Shown: positions 6,017 through 12,020 of the stretch, in pieces | How the letters are laid out: every line of letters begins with the position of its first letter | Numbering within the stretch: position 1 is the stretch's first letter | Assembly: GCA_023442755.1 (NCBI GenBank) | Contig: JAEZXS010000053.1 | Coordinates: 1 to 12,020 of the forward strand | Source: Pseudomonadota bacterium | GTDB lineage: Bacteria > Desulfobacterota > Syntrophobacteria > Syntrophobacterales > Syntrophobacteraceae | Reading direction: 5' to 3' | DNA: 12,020 nt | Position numbers and translations under genes: made by a program | The notes under the pieces: model-generated | The model's database searches: none | Told to the model about the DNA's origin: nothing | Seen by the model: the letters and a program-made list of their open reading frames with translations, nothing else

Positions 6017-7368
6017 GATGGCGAAGTTCTGCTGTCTATCTTCTCATCCTGCTTCTGCTGGTAGGCTATTACTACTACTTCGAGGTCCTCAAGAAGGAAG
6101 AGCAGAAAGCGGTCGAGAAGGAGGCGAGGAAGGTCCTCGTATTCCAGCCCGACAAGGTGACCGGCATCGAAATATATTCCGGCGATGCCCAGCCGATCCG
6201 GCTGGAGAAGCAGGACCAGTGGAAGATTACGGAACCGGTGAACACGGACGTGGACAGGACGTCTTTCGACGGCTTGTTCGGAGGGTTGAAGAATCTCGAA
6301 TCCGAACGCAAGGTGACGACCGCTGCGCCGGAAAACCTCGCACCGTACGGCCTCGCAAAACCGCCGCTCAAGGTTCGCCTCCACGCAGGCGACCAGTGGC
6401 TGGAACTGCTGGTCGGAGAGCAGAATCCCACGGGGGACTCCCGGTACGCGAAACTCGCGTCCGCCCCGGATATCTTCCTCATTCCCCAGGGCAACTGGAA
6501 CGTTCTGAACAAGACCGTCAAGGACCTGCGCAAGAAGGAGCTTTTCAGCTGGCAGACGAGTGAAGTCGTCGGCATGGATGTGGGCTGGCAAAGCGGCGAA
6601 AAATACCGCATGGAACGCGGCCCCGAAAACAGGGAATGGCAGGCGGTGGGAAAGCCCGAACTGAAGCTCAAGACGAGCAAGGTGGAAAACGTGCTCGATC
6701 AGCTTCACTGGATGCGCGCAACGGATTTTCTCGATGACGGCGCGGCGCCCGCGCCGCCGCTCGTGGAAGTCACCCTGCAGTTGAAAAACGGCAGGACCGC
6801 CCAGCTCAAGCTGGGGGAAGCCGATCCGAAGACGAAACAGGCCGTTGCCTCCAGCTCGGAGATCTCCGTTCCGGTCAGGGTGGCCGGCTTTGTGACGAAC
6901 GAAATCCCCAAATCGGCCGACTCGCTCGTTGACCGTTCCCTCATCGCATCCGACGTCACCGACATTCGCAAGGTGCAGTGGAAAACAGAGGGCGACGAGG
7001 GCGTTCTTACCTGGATGGATCAGGAAAACTGGGGGACGATGCACGACAACAAGCTCGCCCCGATTAAAGAGCCCTGGATGGTCATTTCGTTCCTCGAACA
7101 GGTGGCATCGACGGAATATACCGCAAAGACGGAACCGGGAGCCGCTCCCGACCCGCTCGCAAACCGCGTGGAATTTTCCGATGCGCAGAACAGGACGGGC
7201 GCGATCGCCTGGGCCAAACTTGCGACTCCGGGCGAGAATGCCGGGCCGGTAGCGGTTCGGCTGGAAAAGAACGGCGAAACCGGCACGGTCCAGGTGCAAT
7301 ACAATGCGATATTACAGATGCAGCAGGCACTGGACAGCATGGTAAAAGCCGGAAAAGAAAAGAAATAG
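6013..7368 (+). CDS. DUF4340 domain membrane-anchored protein
   Basis: A 451-residue protein with one N-terminal membrane helix (residues 7-22) followed by an aromatic YYYYF stretch and a large, probably periplasmic beta-rich region. WKITEPVNTDVDRTSFDGLF (70-89) and LAPYGLAKPPLKV (about 111-123) are typical of DUF4340, a family of unknown function that regularly accompanies GldG-like genes. The pattern WGTMHDNKLAPIKEPWMVISF near residues 338-358 looks like a second, diverged copy of the first motif, suggesting a duplicated domain. AGGAGGG (5999-6005), inside the end of the GldG-like gene, gives a seven-base spacing to the ATG, which overlaps the previous stop. A strong terminator follows. It most likely acts with the GldG-like protein on the outer face of the transporter; this is inferred from linkage only. 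Confidence 0.83.
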   Translation: MRWRSSAVYLLILLLLVGYYYYFEVLKKEEQKAVEKEARKVLVFQPDKVTGIEIYSGDAQPIRLEKQDQWKITEPVNTDVDRTSFDGLFGGLKNLESERKVTTAAPENLAPYGLAKPPLKVRLHAGDQWLELLVGEQNPTGDSRYAKLASAPDIFLIPQGNWNVLNKTVKDLRKKELFSWQTSEVVGMDVGWQSGEKYRMERGPENREWQAVGKPELKLKTSKVENVLDQLHWMRATDFLDDGAAPAPPLVEVTLQLKNGRTAQLKLGEADPKTKQAVASSSEISVPVRVAGFVTNEIPKSADSLVDRSLIASDVTDIRKVQWKTEGDEGVLTWMDQENWGTMHDNKLAPIKEPWMVISFLEQVASTEYTAKTEPGAAPDPLANRVEFSDAQNRTGAIAWAKLATPGENAGPVAVRLEKNGETGTVQVQYNAILQMQQALDSMVKAGKEKK

Positions 7369-7389
7369 CGTTCACGGCATAACAAAGAA

Positions 7390-7438
7390 GTATAGGTCAT
7401 ATAGGTCGCATAGGGCTTATATGACCTATATCTTTTTT
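7390..7438. terminator. Rho-independent terminator, probably bidirectional
   Basis: TATAGGTCATATA (7391-7403) and TATATGACCTATA (7418-7430) are perfect 13-bp inverted repeats. The stem can continue inward by four weaker pairs and outward by one G-U pair. TCTTTTTT (7431-7438) follows on the + strand, and the other side reads CTTCTTTGTT on the - strand. It lies in the 80-bp gap between two convergent genes, the DUF4340 gene and the sensor kinase, and probably ends both transcripts. Confidence 0.85.
7391..7417 (+). repeat. Three imperfect 9-bp tandem repeats inside the terminator
   Basis: The left arm and loop of the terminator read as three 9-base units in a row: TATAGGTCA, TATAGGTCG and CATAGGGCT. 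The second arm continues the period on the opposite strand. The terminator may have arisen from a short tandem-repeat element. Confidence 0.5.
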
Positions 7439-7448
7439 AAGGTGTTTA

Positions 7449-10334
7449 TTATTCGGTACTTTCCAGGACTTCCCTGATCTTGGCCACGAATTCGGAGCGC
7501 ACGAACGGCTTCTGGATGAAGTGAATGCCTGTTTCCAGGATTCCCTGCCCCGCGATTACATCCGCCGTATATCCGGACATGTAGAGGCATTTTACTCCGG
7601 GCCGCATCTTTCGCACCTGCTCGACCAGTTCCCGTCCATTCATCTCCGGCATGACCACATCCGTTATCAGCAGGTGGATGTCTCCCTCGTGCCGGCCGAC
7701 AATCCGGATGGCCTGGTTGGGGGAGTTTGCGGCAAGGATGGTAAAACCCATGTTTTCCAGAATCGTTTTCTGGAGGTTGAGGATGGCCTGGTCGTCTTCG
7801 ACCAGCAGGATGACCTCCGTTCCGCCCTGGGATTTGGGCGAGGGCTGCGCGGAAGCCGCATTTTCTCCTGCCGCCTCGTACCTGGGCAGGTAGATTCGAA
7901 ATTCCGTTCCCTGTCCCGGTTGGCTTTTCACATAAATGAATCCGCCGTTCTGCTTCACTATCCCGTACACGGTCGCAAGACCGAGGCCCGTTCCTTTGCC
8001 CATTTCCTTCGTGGTGAAAAAGGGTTCGAAAAGGTGTTCCAGGACGGAAGAGGTCATGCCCTCCCCGGAGTCGCGGACAGTGAGAAGAACGTATTCGCCG
8101 GCTGTAAACTCGGGATAATCCGGCCAGTCGGCCTCATCGATAACCGTATTTTCCGTCCCGATCGAGATGGAGCCGGTCCCCGCGATGGCATCCCGGGAGT
8201 TTACCGCCAGGTTTGCGAGGACTTGGTCGATCTGGGAAGGATCGATCCTGATCTTCCAAAGGTCGCCGGCCGGAAACCAGCTCAGGTCGATATGTTCGCC
8301 GATGAGCCGCCGGAGCATCTCGAGCATCCCCGCAATGGTCTCGTTCAGGTTGAGCGTTTTGGGGTTGACCGCCTGCTTGCGGGCAAAGGCCAGGAGCTGG
8401 CGGGTGAGATCGGCCGAGCGCTGCGCGGCCTTCCTGATCTCGTTGAGATTGTGATGGAGCGGGTCTGACTGGCTGACGCGGTCGAGGGCCAGTTCCACGC
8501 GGCCGAGGATCACTCCGAGCATGTTGTTGAAATCGTGCGCCACACCGCCGGCCAGGCGACCTACCGACTCCATTTTCTGCGCCTGGAAAAGCTGGGCTTC
8601 CAGTTTCTCCTTCTCCTGCTCCGCCCGCTTGTATTCGGTGATATCCTGCATGGCGAAAACGACGCAGGGTTTTCCTCCAAAGTTGGCGAGCCGTGCGGAA
8701 TACATGCCTGAGCGGAGTGCGCCGCCCTTTCGGCGGAACGTTATCTCCCGGTTATGGACCTCGCCATGGGCGAGCAGTTCGGCCATCATGCTCTCACGTT
8801 CCTCCGGCGCTCCCCACAGGCCAAGTTGCCTGGAGGTCCGTCCGACTATCTCCTCGTGGGTGTAGCCGGTCGAAGAAGTGAGTCCGGGATTCACATCGTA
8901 AAACAGTCCGTCCTCCGGGTTCGTTATGGAAATGGATATCGGCGCGGTCTGGATAATCTGGGAGAACTTCTCCTCCGATTGCCGCAGCATTTCTTCGGCA
9001 CGCCTGCGCGCCGTGATGTTCCGTCCGCTTGCCACGACTCCCGCCGGTTCTCCTGTCGGCCCAAGCAGGATGGCTACCGTCCAGCAAAACCAGAGGTAAT
9101 GCCCGTCGGCATGCCTGATCCGGAGTTCCACCTCGTGATTCCCGGAGTTTTGTCTGAGCCCCTGGCCCAGGGAGATCGCGTGCTCCCGGTCGTCGGGGTG
9201 TACCATCCGGAATGCATCCTGCCCGGGGAGATCCTGTGGCCGGTATCCCAAGATCCTCTCGTATGAGGGGCTGGCGTATCGCAGAAAACCTTCCGCATCG
9301 ATCTCGCAAACCAGGTCGTGCATGTTTTCCGTGATCCGCCTGAACTTCTCTTCGCTTTCGCGCAGCGCATTTTCCACCAGCGTGCGCTCAGTCAGTTCCT
9401 GCTGCAATTTAGCGTTCACCGCTCGCAGTTCTTCCGTGCGCTCGCCGACCCTGGCCTCCAGGGAAGCGTGCTCCGTTCGGAGTTGCTCGACCAGTTTATT
9501 GAAAGCAACACCCACGACGCTGATCTCATCGTTGCCCGTGACTTCCACCGGCACCATCCACGGACTTTCCGCGTGGGAGGCAATCTCGTTGAAATGATTT
9601 GCCATTCCCACCAGCCGCCGCGTCACGAAAAACCGGAAGACCAGGAAAATCGCTCCGAAGAGAACGGAAAGGCCGACGGCCAGGACTATGGACTGGGAGC
9701 GCATCTCTGAGAGCAGGGGGGCATTCATGGCTTCGATGGGGACGATCACGGTATCGAGCCCGGCGAGATCCCCTACCTTCTTGTTAAAACCCGCCTTCGA
9801 TCCGTACAGCTTGACGAGTTCATCCGGGGCATCAGCAGGGTCGCCGTGGCACTGCAGGCATTCCTGCCTTATCCACATCGGCGCAAATTGAGCCAGGTAA
9901 TGCTTCCCCTCGATGTGGATCTCCCGGGTCTGACGGCTGGCTCCGGGATTCCGCCGGAAAAATTCGAACATCCCCAGTTCGTCCGGGTTGGCCGTATTCT
10001 TGGGATTGCGCGGCTCCGGGGACGCAAACCGGACTATATAGCCGGGGAATGTCTCATGAACCTTGCCGAAGATGCCCCTTGAGATGAAAGAAGACGACAT
10101 CACCTCGGGGATGAATCCGTCCGGAGGCAGATTTTCCTGCATGATCGGCCTGATGACCCGGGTCGCATAATCCCGGATAGCCAGGTTGAATTCCAGCGCC
10201 AGGGACGTCTGTTGCTTGATCAGCTCCTGCGCATGCTCTCTGCTTGCTTCATAGGTGCGGTAAAACACGAAAACGGAAATAAGGGCGGCGAGGAATCCGA
10301 AGGGGAGGAGGAACCGTGTACTGACGCTTTTCAT
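7449..10334 (-). CDS. Hybrid sensor histidine kinase with periplasmic haem-motif (Tll0287-like/DUF3365) sensor domain
   Basis: A 961-residue inner-membrane signalling protein. Helix 1 (about 8-25) and helix 2 (about 214-236) enclose a periplasmic domain of the Tll0287-like/DUF3365 type, with a CLQCH c-type haem motif at 159-163. A HAMP linker (about 236-290) and coiled coil follow. Then come PAS 1 (about 326-445), PAS 2 (about 452-572), HisKA with the phospho-acceptor His600 in GGVAHDFNN, and a HATPase domain (N box around 708-715, DSGEGM 755-760, EPFFTTK 770-776, GKGTGLGLATVYG 779-791). A receiver domain ends the protein with acidic EDD (846-848), Asp892 as phospho-acceptor and Lys942. All catalytic residues are present. 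AGGAAAG sits four bases before the ATG. No response regulator gene is adjacent, so the receiver probably passes phosphate to an unlinked partner. The haem motif suggests redox or gas sensing. Confidence 0.93.
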   Translation of the reverse strand: MKSVSTRFLLPFGFLAALISVFVFYRTYEASREHAQELIKQQTSLALEFNLAIRDYATRVIRPIMQENLPPDGFIPEVMSSSFISRGIFGKVHETFPGYIVRFASPEPRNPKNTANPDELGMFEFFRRNPGASRQTREIHIEGKHYLAQFAPMWIRQECLQCHGDPADAPDELVKLYGSKAGFNKKVGDLAGLDTVIVPIEAMNAPLLSEMRSQSIVLAVGLSVLFGAIFLVFRFFVTRRLVGMANHFNEIASHAESPWMVPVEVTGNDEISVVGVAFNKLVEQLRTEHASLEARVGERTEELRAVNAKLQQELTERTLVENALRESEEKFRRITENMHDLVCEIDAEGFLRYASPSYERILGYRPQDLPGQDAFRMVHPDDREHAISLGQGLRQNSGNHEVELRIRHADGHYLWFCWTVAILLGPTGEPAGVVASGRNITARRRAEEMLRQSEEKFSQIIQTAPISISITNPEDGLFYDVNPGLTSSTGYTHEEIVGRTSRQLGLWGAPEERESMMAELLAHGEVHNREITFRRKGGALRSGMYSARLANFGGKPCVVFAMQDITEYKRAEQEKEKLEAQLFQAQKMESVGRLAGGVAHDFNNMLGVILGRVELALDRVSQSDPLHHNLNEIRKAAQRSADLTRQLLAFARKQAVNPKTLNLNETIAGMLEMLRRLIGEHIDLSWFPAGDLWKIRIDPSQIDQVLANLAVNSRDAIAGTGSISIGTENTVIDEADWPDYPEFTAGEYVLLTVRDSGEGMTSSVLEHLFEPFFTTKEMGKGTGLGLATVYGIVKQNGGFIYVKSQPGQGTEFRIYLPRYEAAGENAASAQPSPKSQGGTEVILLVEDDQAILNLQKTILENMGFTILAANSPNQAIRIVGRHEGDIHLLITDVVMPEMNGRELVEQVRKMRPGVKCLYMSGYTADVIAGQGILETGIHFIQKPFVRSEFVAKIREVLESTE

Positions 10335-10412
10335 CGATCTTTCCTTGAAACTACACCGAGTGGATCACGTGTTTTCTAAAGAGCACATCTCTACCGGAAG
10401 ATTTCTGCCCGG

Positions 10413-10426
10413 GGCGCATATGCGCC
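10413..10426. promoter_or_regulatory. 14-bp perfect palindrome upstream of the kinase gene
   Basis: GGCGCATATGCGCC is a perfect palindrome centred at 10419/10420, 79 bp upstream of the kinase ATG and within its probable leader or promoter region. It could be a dimer-binding operator or, in RNA, a weak hairpin. No T tract follows on either strand. Confidence 0.35.
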
Positions 10427-10694
10427 GCACACGAGCTTCCCGGCTGGTTCGCTGTCGCGTGCGGGTGAGGAATTGCAAATTGGATGCCGCTTAGCTCATT
10501 ATTAAAATCGGCCCGGGTTATTTTTTTCCTTAATTGATTGTGAGATCCGGGGCATCGATCATAACCGGATGGACCGCGGTTTCTCAAGTCCTCCCCATGC
10601 AGAAGTTCCGTCCTGCCTGAATCTGATTCGTGCCTCCCCGGGGACAGCGGCTCCCGTTTCCCCCCGCCCCGGGGCCATTGCCCCAAGGGCCAAC

Positions 10695-10749
10695 GCCAGG
10701 GAATTCTTTTATCCGCAGATTCGGGGATTTACGCAGATTTACGCCGATC
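10695..10749 (+). repeat. ATCCGC module, copy 1
   Basis: GCCAGGGAATTCTTTT (10695-10710) leads into ATCCGCAGATTCGGGGATTT and two further CGCAGATTT / CGCCGAT iterations, so the module itself is an internal tandem of about 10-12 bases. Confidence 0.7.
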
Positions 10750-10806
10750 AAAGCCTTTCTTTAAGAATGCGGGAAAGTTCCATCCGCAAGAATCCGTAGT
10801 GCTGCC

Positions 10807-10830
10807 GCGGAAGAGGCTTTCAGCCTCGAT
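10807..10830 (+). repeat. REP-like hairpin, copy 1 (degenerate head)
   Basis: GAGGCT (10813-10818), loop TTC, AGCCTC (10822-10827), then GAT. The head reads GCGGAAG where the other copies have GTGGGAG. Confidence 0.65.
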
Positions 10831-10860
10831 GGCTTTGTTTCCCCGGTAACCCTGCGAACT

Positions 10861-10905
10861 CGCCAGGCAAGATTCCTATCCGCGGATTTCGCCGATATTT
10901 TGCAG
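10861..10905 (+). repeat. ATCCGC module, copy 2
   Basis: CGCCAGGCAAGATTCCT precedes ATCCGCGGATTTCGCCGAT (from 10878). It is the most diverged copy and is cut short after one further iteration. Confidence 0.6.
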
Positions 10906-10922
10906 GGGAATGCTGGTGAAGT

Positions 10923-10945
10923 GTGGGAGAGGCTTCAGCCTCGAT
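10923..10945 (+). repeat. REP-like hairpin, copy 2
   Basis: GTGGGAG head, then GAGGC-TTCA-GCCTC, then GAT. It has one base less in the loop than the other copies but the same stem. Confidence 0.7.
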
Positions 10946-10974
10946 GTCTTCGTTTTCCCGACAGGCCGTCGGAT

Positions 10975-11023
10975 CCGCCAGGGAATTCTCTTATCCGCAG
11001 ATTTCGCCGATTTACGCAGATTA
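10975..11023 (+). repeat. ATCCGC module, copy 3
   Basis: CCGCCAGGGAATTCTCTT leads into ATCCGCAGATTTCGCCGATT followed by TACGCAGATTA. It is the clearest copy, with three in-register iterations of the GC-GATT unit. Confidence 0.7.
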
Positions 11024-11070
11024 AGACATCAAGAATGTAGGCGATTCCCGACTCGAAAGCATTGTGCCAG

Positions 11071-11095
11071 GTGGGAGAGGCTTTCAGCCTCGATG
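11071..11095 (+). repeat. REP-like hairpin, copy 3
   Basis: GTGGGAG head, GAGGCT-TTC-AGCCTC stem-loop, then GATGGCTTTGTTTTCCCC, nearly identical to copy 1 from the stem onwards. No ATCCGC module follows, so the array ends here. Confidence 0.7.
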
Positions 11096-11111
11096 GCTTT
11101 GTTTTCCCCGC

Positions 11112-11136
11112 CCGGCTGTTGCCGGTTCGGCTTTTT
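11112..11136 (+). terminator. Terminator-like hairpin at the end of the repeat array
   Basis: CCGGC-TGTT-GCCGG (11112-11125), or the alternative GCCG-GTT-CGGC (11121-11131), precedes a TTTTT run (11132-11136). CGGCTT (11128-11133) can instead pair with AAGCCG (11147-11152). No + strand gene lies upstream to be terminated, so it may insulate the gene at 11203 or be part of the repeat tail. Confidence 0.35.
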
Positions 11137-11172
11137 ATTCAAGCTGAAGCCGATTTCGGACGATAGCCAAGT

Positions 11173-11178
11173 TATAAC
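11173..11178 (+). promoter_or_regulatory. Possible -10 element for the gene at 11203
   Basis: TATAAC matches five of six bases of the -10 consensus and lies 24 bp before the ATG at 11203. No recognisable -35 hexamer stands at 16-18 bp upstream, so support is weak. Confidence 0.25.
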
Positions 11179-11202
11179 ACCAACTTACATGGAGGCACTG
11201 CC

Positions 11203-11496
11203 ATGAGGATCGTAATCGGCGATACTGTAAACATCGGATCCACGGGCCAGTACCGGGCGGACCGTGAACCAGCAGCGGTGGAAGCAAGATTGCTCAAAAT
11301 CCGCAGCCCGAGAAAGAAACGCGGTAATCCCCCCGCAGGCCAGAGAGAAAGAAGGACGGGCAGCGCCGCTGACGATCCGCCCTCCGGACGCGTGGTCATC
11401 CTGATGGTTCCCGAAGGCTGCAAGATCCCGCGCGGGGTGGAAAGCGGGAGCTACAAGGTGTACCTGCGGTTCGTTCCACGCACCGGGAAGGCCTGA
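11203..11496 (+). CDS. Small basic protein of unknown function upstream of hisB
   Basis: A 97-residue soluble protein I do not recognise. The strongest evidence that it is real is its start: GGAGG (11191-11195) seven bases before the ATG. The protein has three parts: a beta-like N-terminus (MRIVIGDTVNIG), a Lys/Arg/Pro/Gly-rich middle that is probably disordered (about residues 31-60), and a hydrophobic, beta-like C-terminus (GRVVILMVPEGCKIPRGV, then GSYKVYLRFVPRTG). It has no signal peptide, no membrane helix and a single cysteine. The basic middle could bind nucleic acid or a membrane surface, but that is a guess. It lies 149 bp before hisB on the same strand, and a promoter candidate for hisB lies between them, so co-transcription is uncertain. 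Confidence 0.65.
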   Translation: MRIVIGDTVNIGSTGQYRADREPAAVEARLLKIRSPRKKRGNPPAGQRERRTGSAADDPPSGRVVILMVPEGCKIPRGVESGSYKVYLRFVPRTGKA

Positions 11497-11566
11497 TACC
11501 GGACAATCGATGTGGATGGCGGATCCGGCCCATCGCAGGTGAAAAGCCGGTCGCACGAATGAATTC

Positions 11567-11594
11567 TTGAATTTTCCGAATTTGAATGTAATCT
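11567..11594 (+). promoter_or_regulatory. Possible promoter before hisB
   Basis: TTGAAT (11567-11572) and TAATCT (11589-11594) lie 16 bp apart in an AT-rich stretch 52 bp before the hisB ATG. The -35 is fair and the -10 poor. The same stretch carries three spaced GAATT repeats (11561, 11569 and 11578). Confidence 0.3.
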
Positions 11595-11645
11595 TGTAGT
11601 GTTTTTCGGGGAACAAACAAAAACTTGCGTTTAGGTGGAGAATAC

Positions 11646-12020
11646 ATGGCGGACGTGCGATCGGGAAAAGTGGACAGGAAGACGAAAGAGACGCAGATTC
11701 AGGCCGAAATCGTGCTGGATGGCAGCGGAAAGGCGGAACTGAACACGGGGGTCCCATTTCTGGATCACATGCTCACGCTCTTTTCAGTACACGGTTTTTT
11801 CGATCTGCGGATCAAGGCTACGGGCGACCTGGACGTTGATGCGCACCACACTGTCGAAGACATCGGCATCTGTCTCGGCAAGGCTTTCTCCGAAGCCCTC
11901 GGCAACCGGGCCGGGATCCGGCGCTACGGGGATGCCTCGATCCCCATGGACGAAGCCCTCGCAACCGTCACCCTGGATCTTTCGAACCGCCCGTTCCTGG
12001 TCTATGACGCTCCTCAGATG
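11646..12020 (+). CDS. hisB: Imidazoleglycerol-phosphate dehydratase, 3' end outside window
   Basis: Histidine biosynthesis enzyme that dehydrates imidazoleglycerol phosphate to imidazoleacetol phosphate in the cytoplasm, using bound manganese. The first 125 of about 195-200 residues are present and the frame is open at the right edge. RKTKET (11-16), GVPFLDHML (35-43), His49, the metal-binding HHTVEDIG (67-74, with His67, His68 and Glu71) and MDEAL (101-105) all match the family. There is no fused phosphatase domain at the N-terminus, so this is the monofunctional form. The ATG at 11646 has AGGTGGAG ending five bases upstream. No other his gene is visible in the window; any his cluster would continue to the right. 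Confidence 0.95.
   Translation, partial: MADVRSGKVDRKTKETQIQAEIVLDGSGKAELNTGVPFLDHMLTLFSVHGFFDLRIKATGDLDVDAHHTVEDIGICLGKAFSEALGNRAGIRRYGDASIPMDEALATVTLDLSNRPFLVYDAPQM

Larger units (their letters stand above)
10695..11110 (+). repeat. Composite repeat array (ATCCGC modules alternating with REP-like hairpins)
   Basis: Three units of one design follow each other. Each has GCCAGG-AATTC-like sequence, then an ATCCGCAGATT-type module, a spacer, a GAGGCT/AGCCTC hairpin, and a GATGGCTTTGTTTTCCCC-like tail. The ATCCGC modules start at 10711, 10878 and 10993 and the hairpins at 10813, 10929 and 11077, so the period varies between about 115 and 167 bp. The spacers of units 1 and 3 share an AAGAATG-GG----TTCC pattern. 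The similarity across units indicates duplication of a mobile or amplifying intergenic element rather than chance. Confidence 0.75.
10335..11202. other. Gene-free region with kinase leader and repeat array
   Basis: 868 bp between the start of the kinase gene (leftward) and the start of the small gene at 11203 (rightward), so any promoters here would be divergent. The part next to the kinase (10335-10560) contains a 14-bp palindrome and an AT-rich tract (10494-10540) with a run of seven T on the + strand; AATAAT on the - strand (10503-10498) is a possible -10, but no -35 accompanies it. From about 10695 to 11110 the sequence is a composite repeat array. The open frames here translate the repeats and have no independent support. 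Confidence 0.7.

Noticed and set aside
5989..7299. 436-codon open frame on the - strand
   Set aside because: It is antisense to the DUF4340 gene in GC-rich coding sequence and has no recognisable motif.
10351..10686. 111-codon open frame on the - strand upstream of the kinase
   Set aside because: Composition is random-like, there is no supporting ribosome binding site, and it runs through the palindrome and AT-rich leader.
10569..10799. 76-codon open frame on the + strand
   Set aside because: Its C-terminal part (RGFTQIYADQS) is the translation of the ATCCGC repeat module, a frequent source of false genes.
10695..11110. CRISPR array
   Set aside because: The repeats are irregular in spacing (115-167 bp), degenerate and composite, with no uniform 25-35 bp repeat or spacer length and no cas gene nearby.
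10910..11206. 98-codon open frame on the + strand
   Set aside because: It translates two repeat units (SADFADLRRLRHQE) and would overlap the ribosome binding site and start of the better-supported gene at 11203.

Overview
The window reads as a chromosomal stretch from a moderately GC-rich, Gram-negative anaerobe, most likely a deltaproteobacterium of the Syntrophobacter type. This is inferred from the style of the proteins (a Tll0287-like/DUF3365 haem-motif hybrid kinase, a GldA/F/G-like ABC cluster with DUF4340, and an omega subunit of deltaproteobacterial type). No rRNA or other decisive taxonomic marker is present. All genes except one large sensor kinase run on the + strand. I found no rRNA, tRNA, CRISPR array, transposase or phage gene.

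Region 1 (1-2354), information processing and chaperone: the 3' end of rpoZ (RNA polymerase omega) with an unusually long acidic tail; a small helical-repeat protein of unknown function (375-737); a complete dnaJ (923-2080); and, two bases after it, a 70-residue two-CxxC zinc-ribbon-like protein (2083-2295). A probable intrinsic terminator closes this block at about 2303-2354. A 459-bp gap without genes follows, holding an AT-rich 6-bp inverted repeat.

Region 2 (2755-7368), a four-gene ABC operon: a GldA-like ATPase, a six-helix ABC-2 permease, a GldG-like membrane-anchored auxiliary protein and a DUF4340 membrane-anchored protein. Genes 1-2 and 3-4 overlap by ATGA. Between genes 2 and 3 is a 113-bp spacer carrying two consecutive RNA hairpins. 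The four products probably form one envelope complex that moves or extracts an unknown substrate. A hairpin at 7390-7438 with T-rich flanks on both sides ends this operon and the convergent kinase gene.

Region 3 (7449-10334, - strand): an orphan 961-residue hybrid histidine kinase with a periplasmic sensor domain carrying a c-type haem motif, HAMP, two PAS domains, HisKA, HATPase and a C-terminal receiver. It looks like a redox or small-ligand sensor.

Region 4 (10335-11202) has no gene. It holds a 14-bp palindrome upstream of the kinase and a composite repeat array: three REP-like GTGGGAG hairpins interleaved with three ATCCGCAGATT-type modules.

Region 5 (11203-12020): a 97-residue unknown basic protein with a strong ribosome binding site, then the 5' part of hisB (histidine biosynthesis), cut by the window end.
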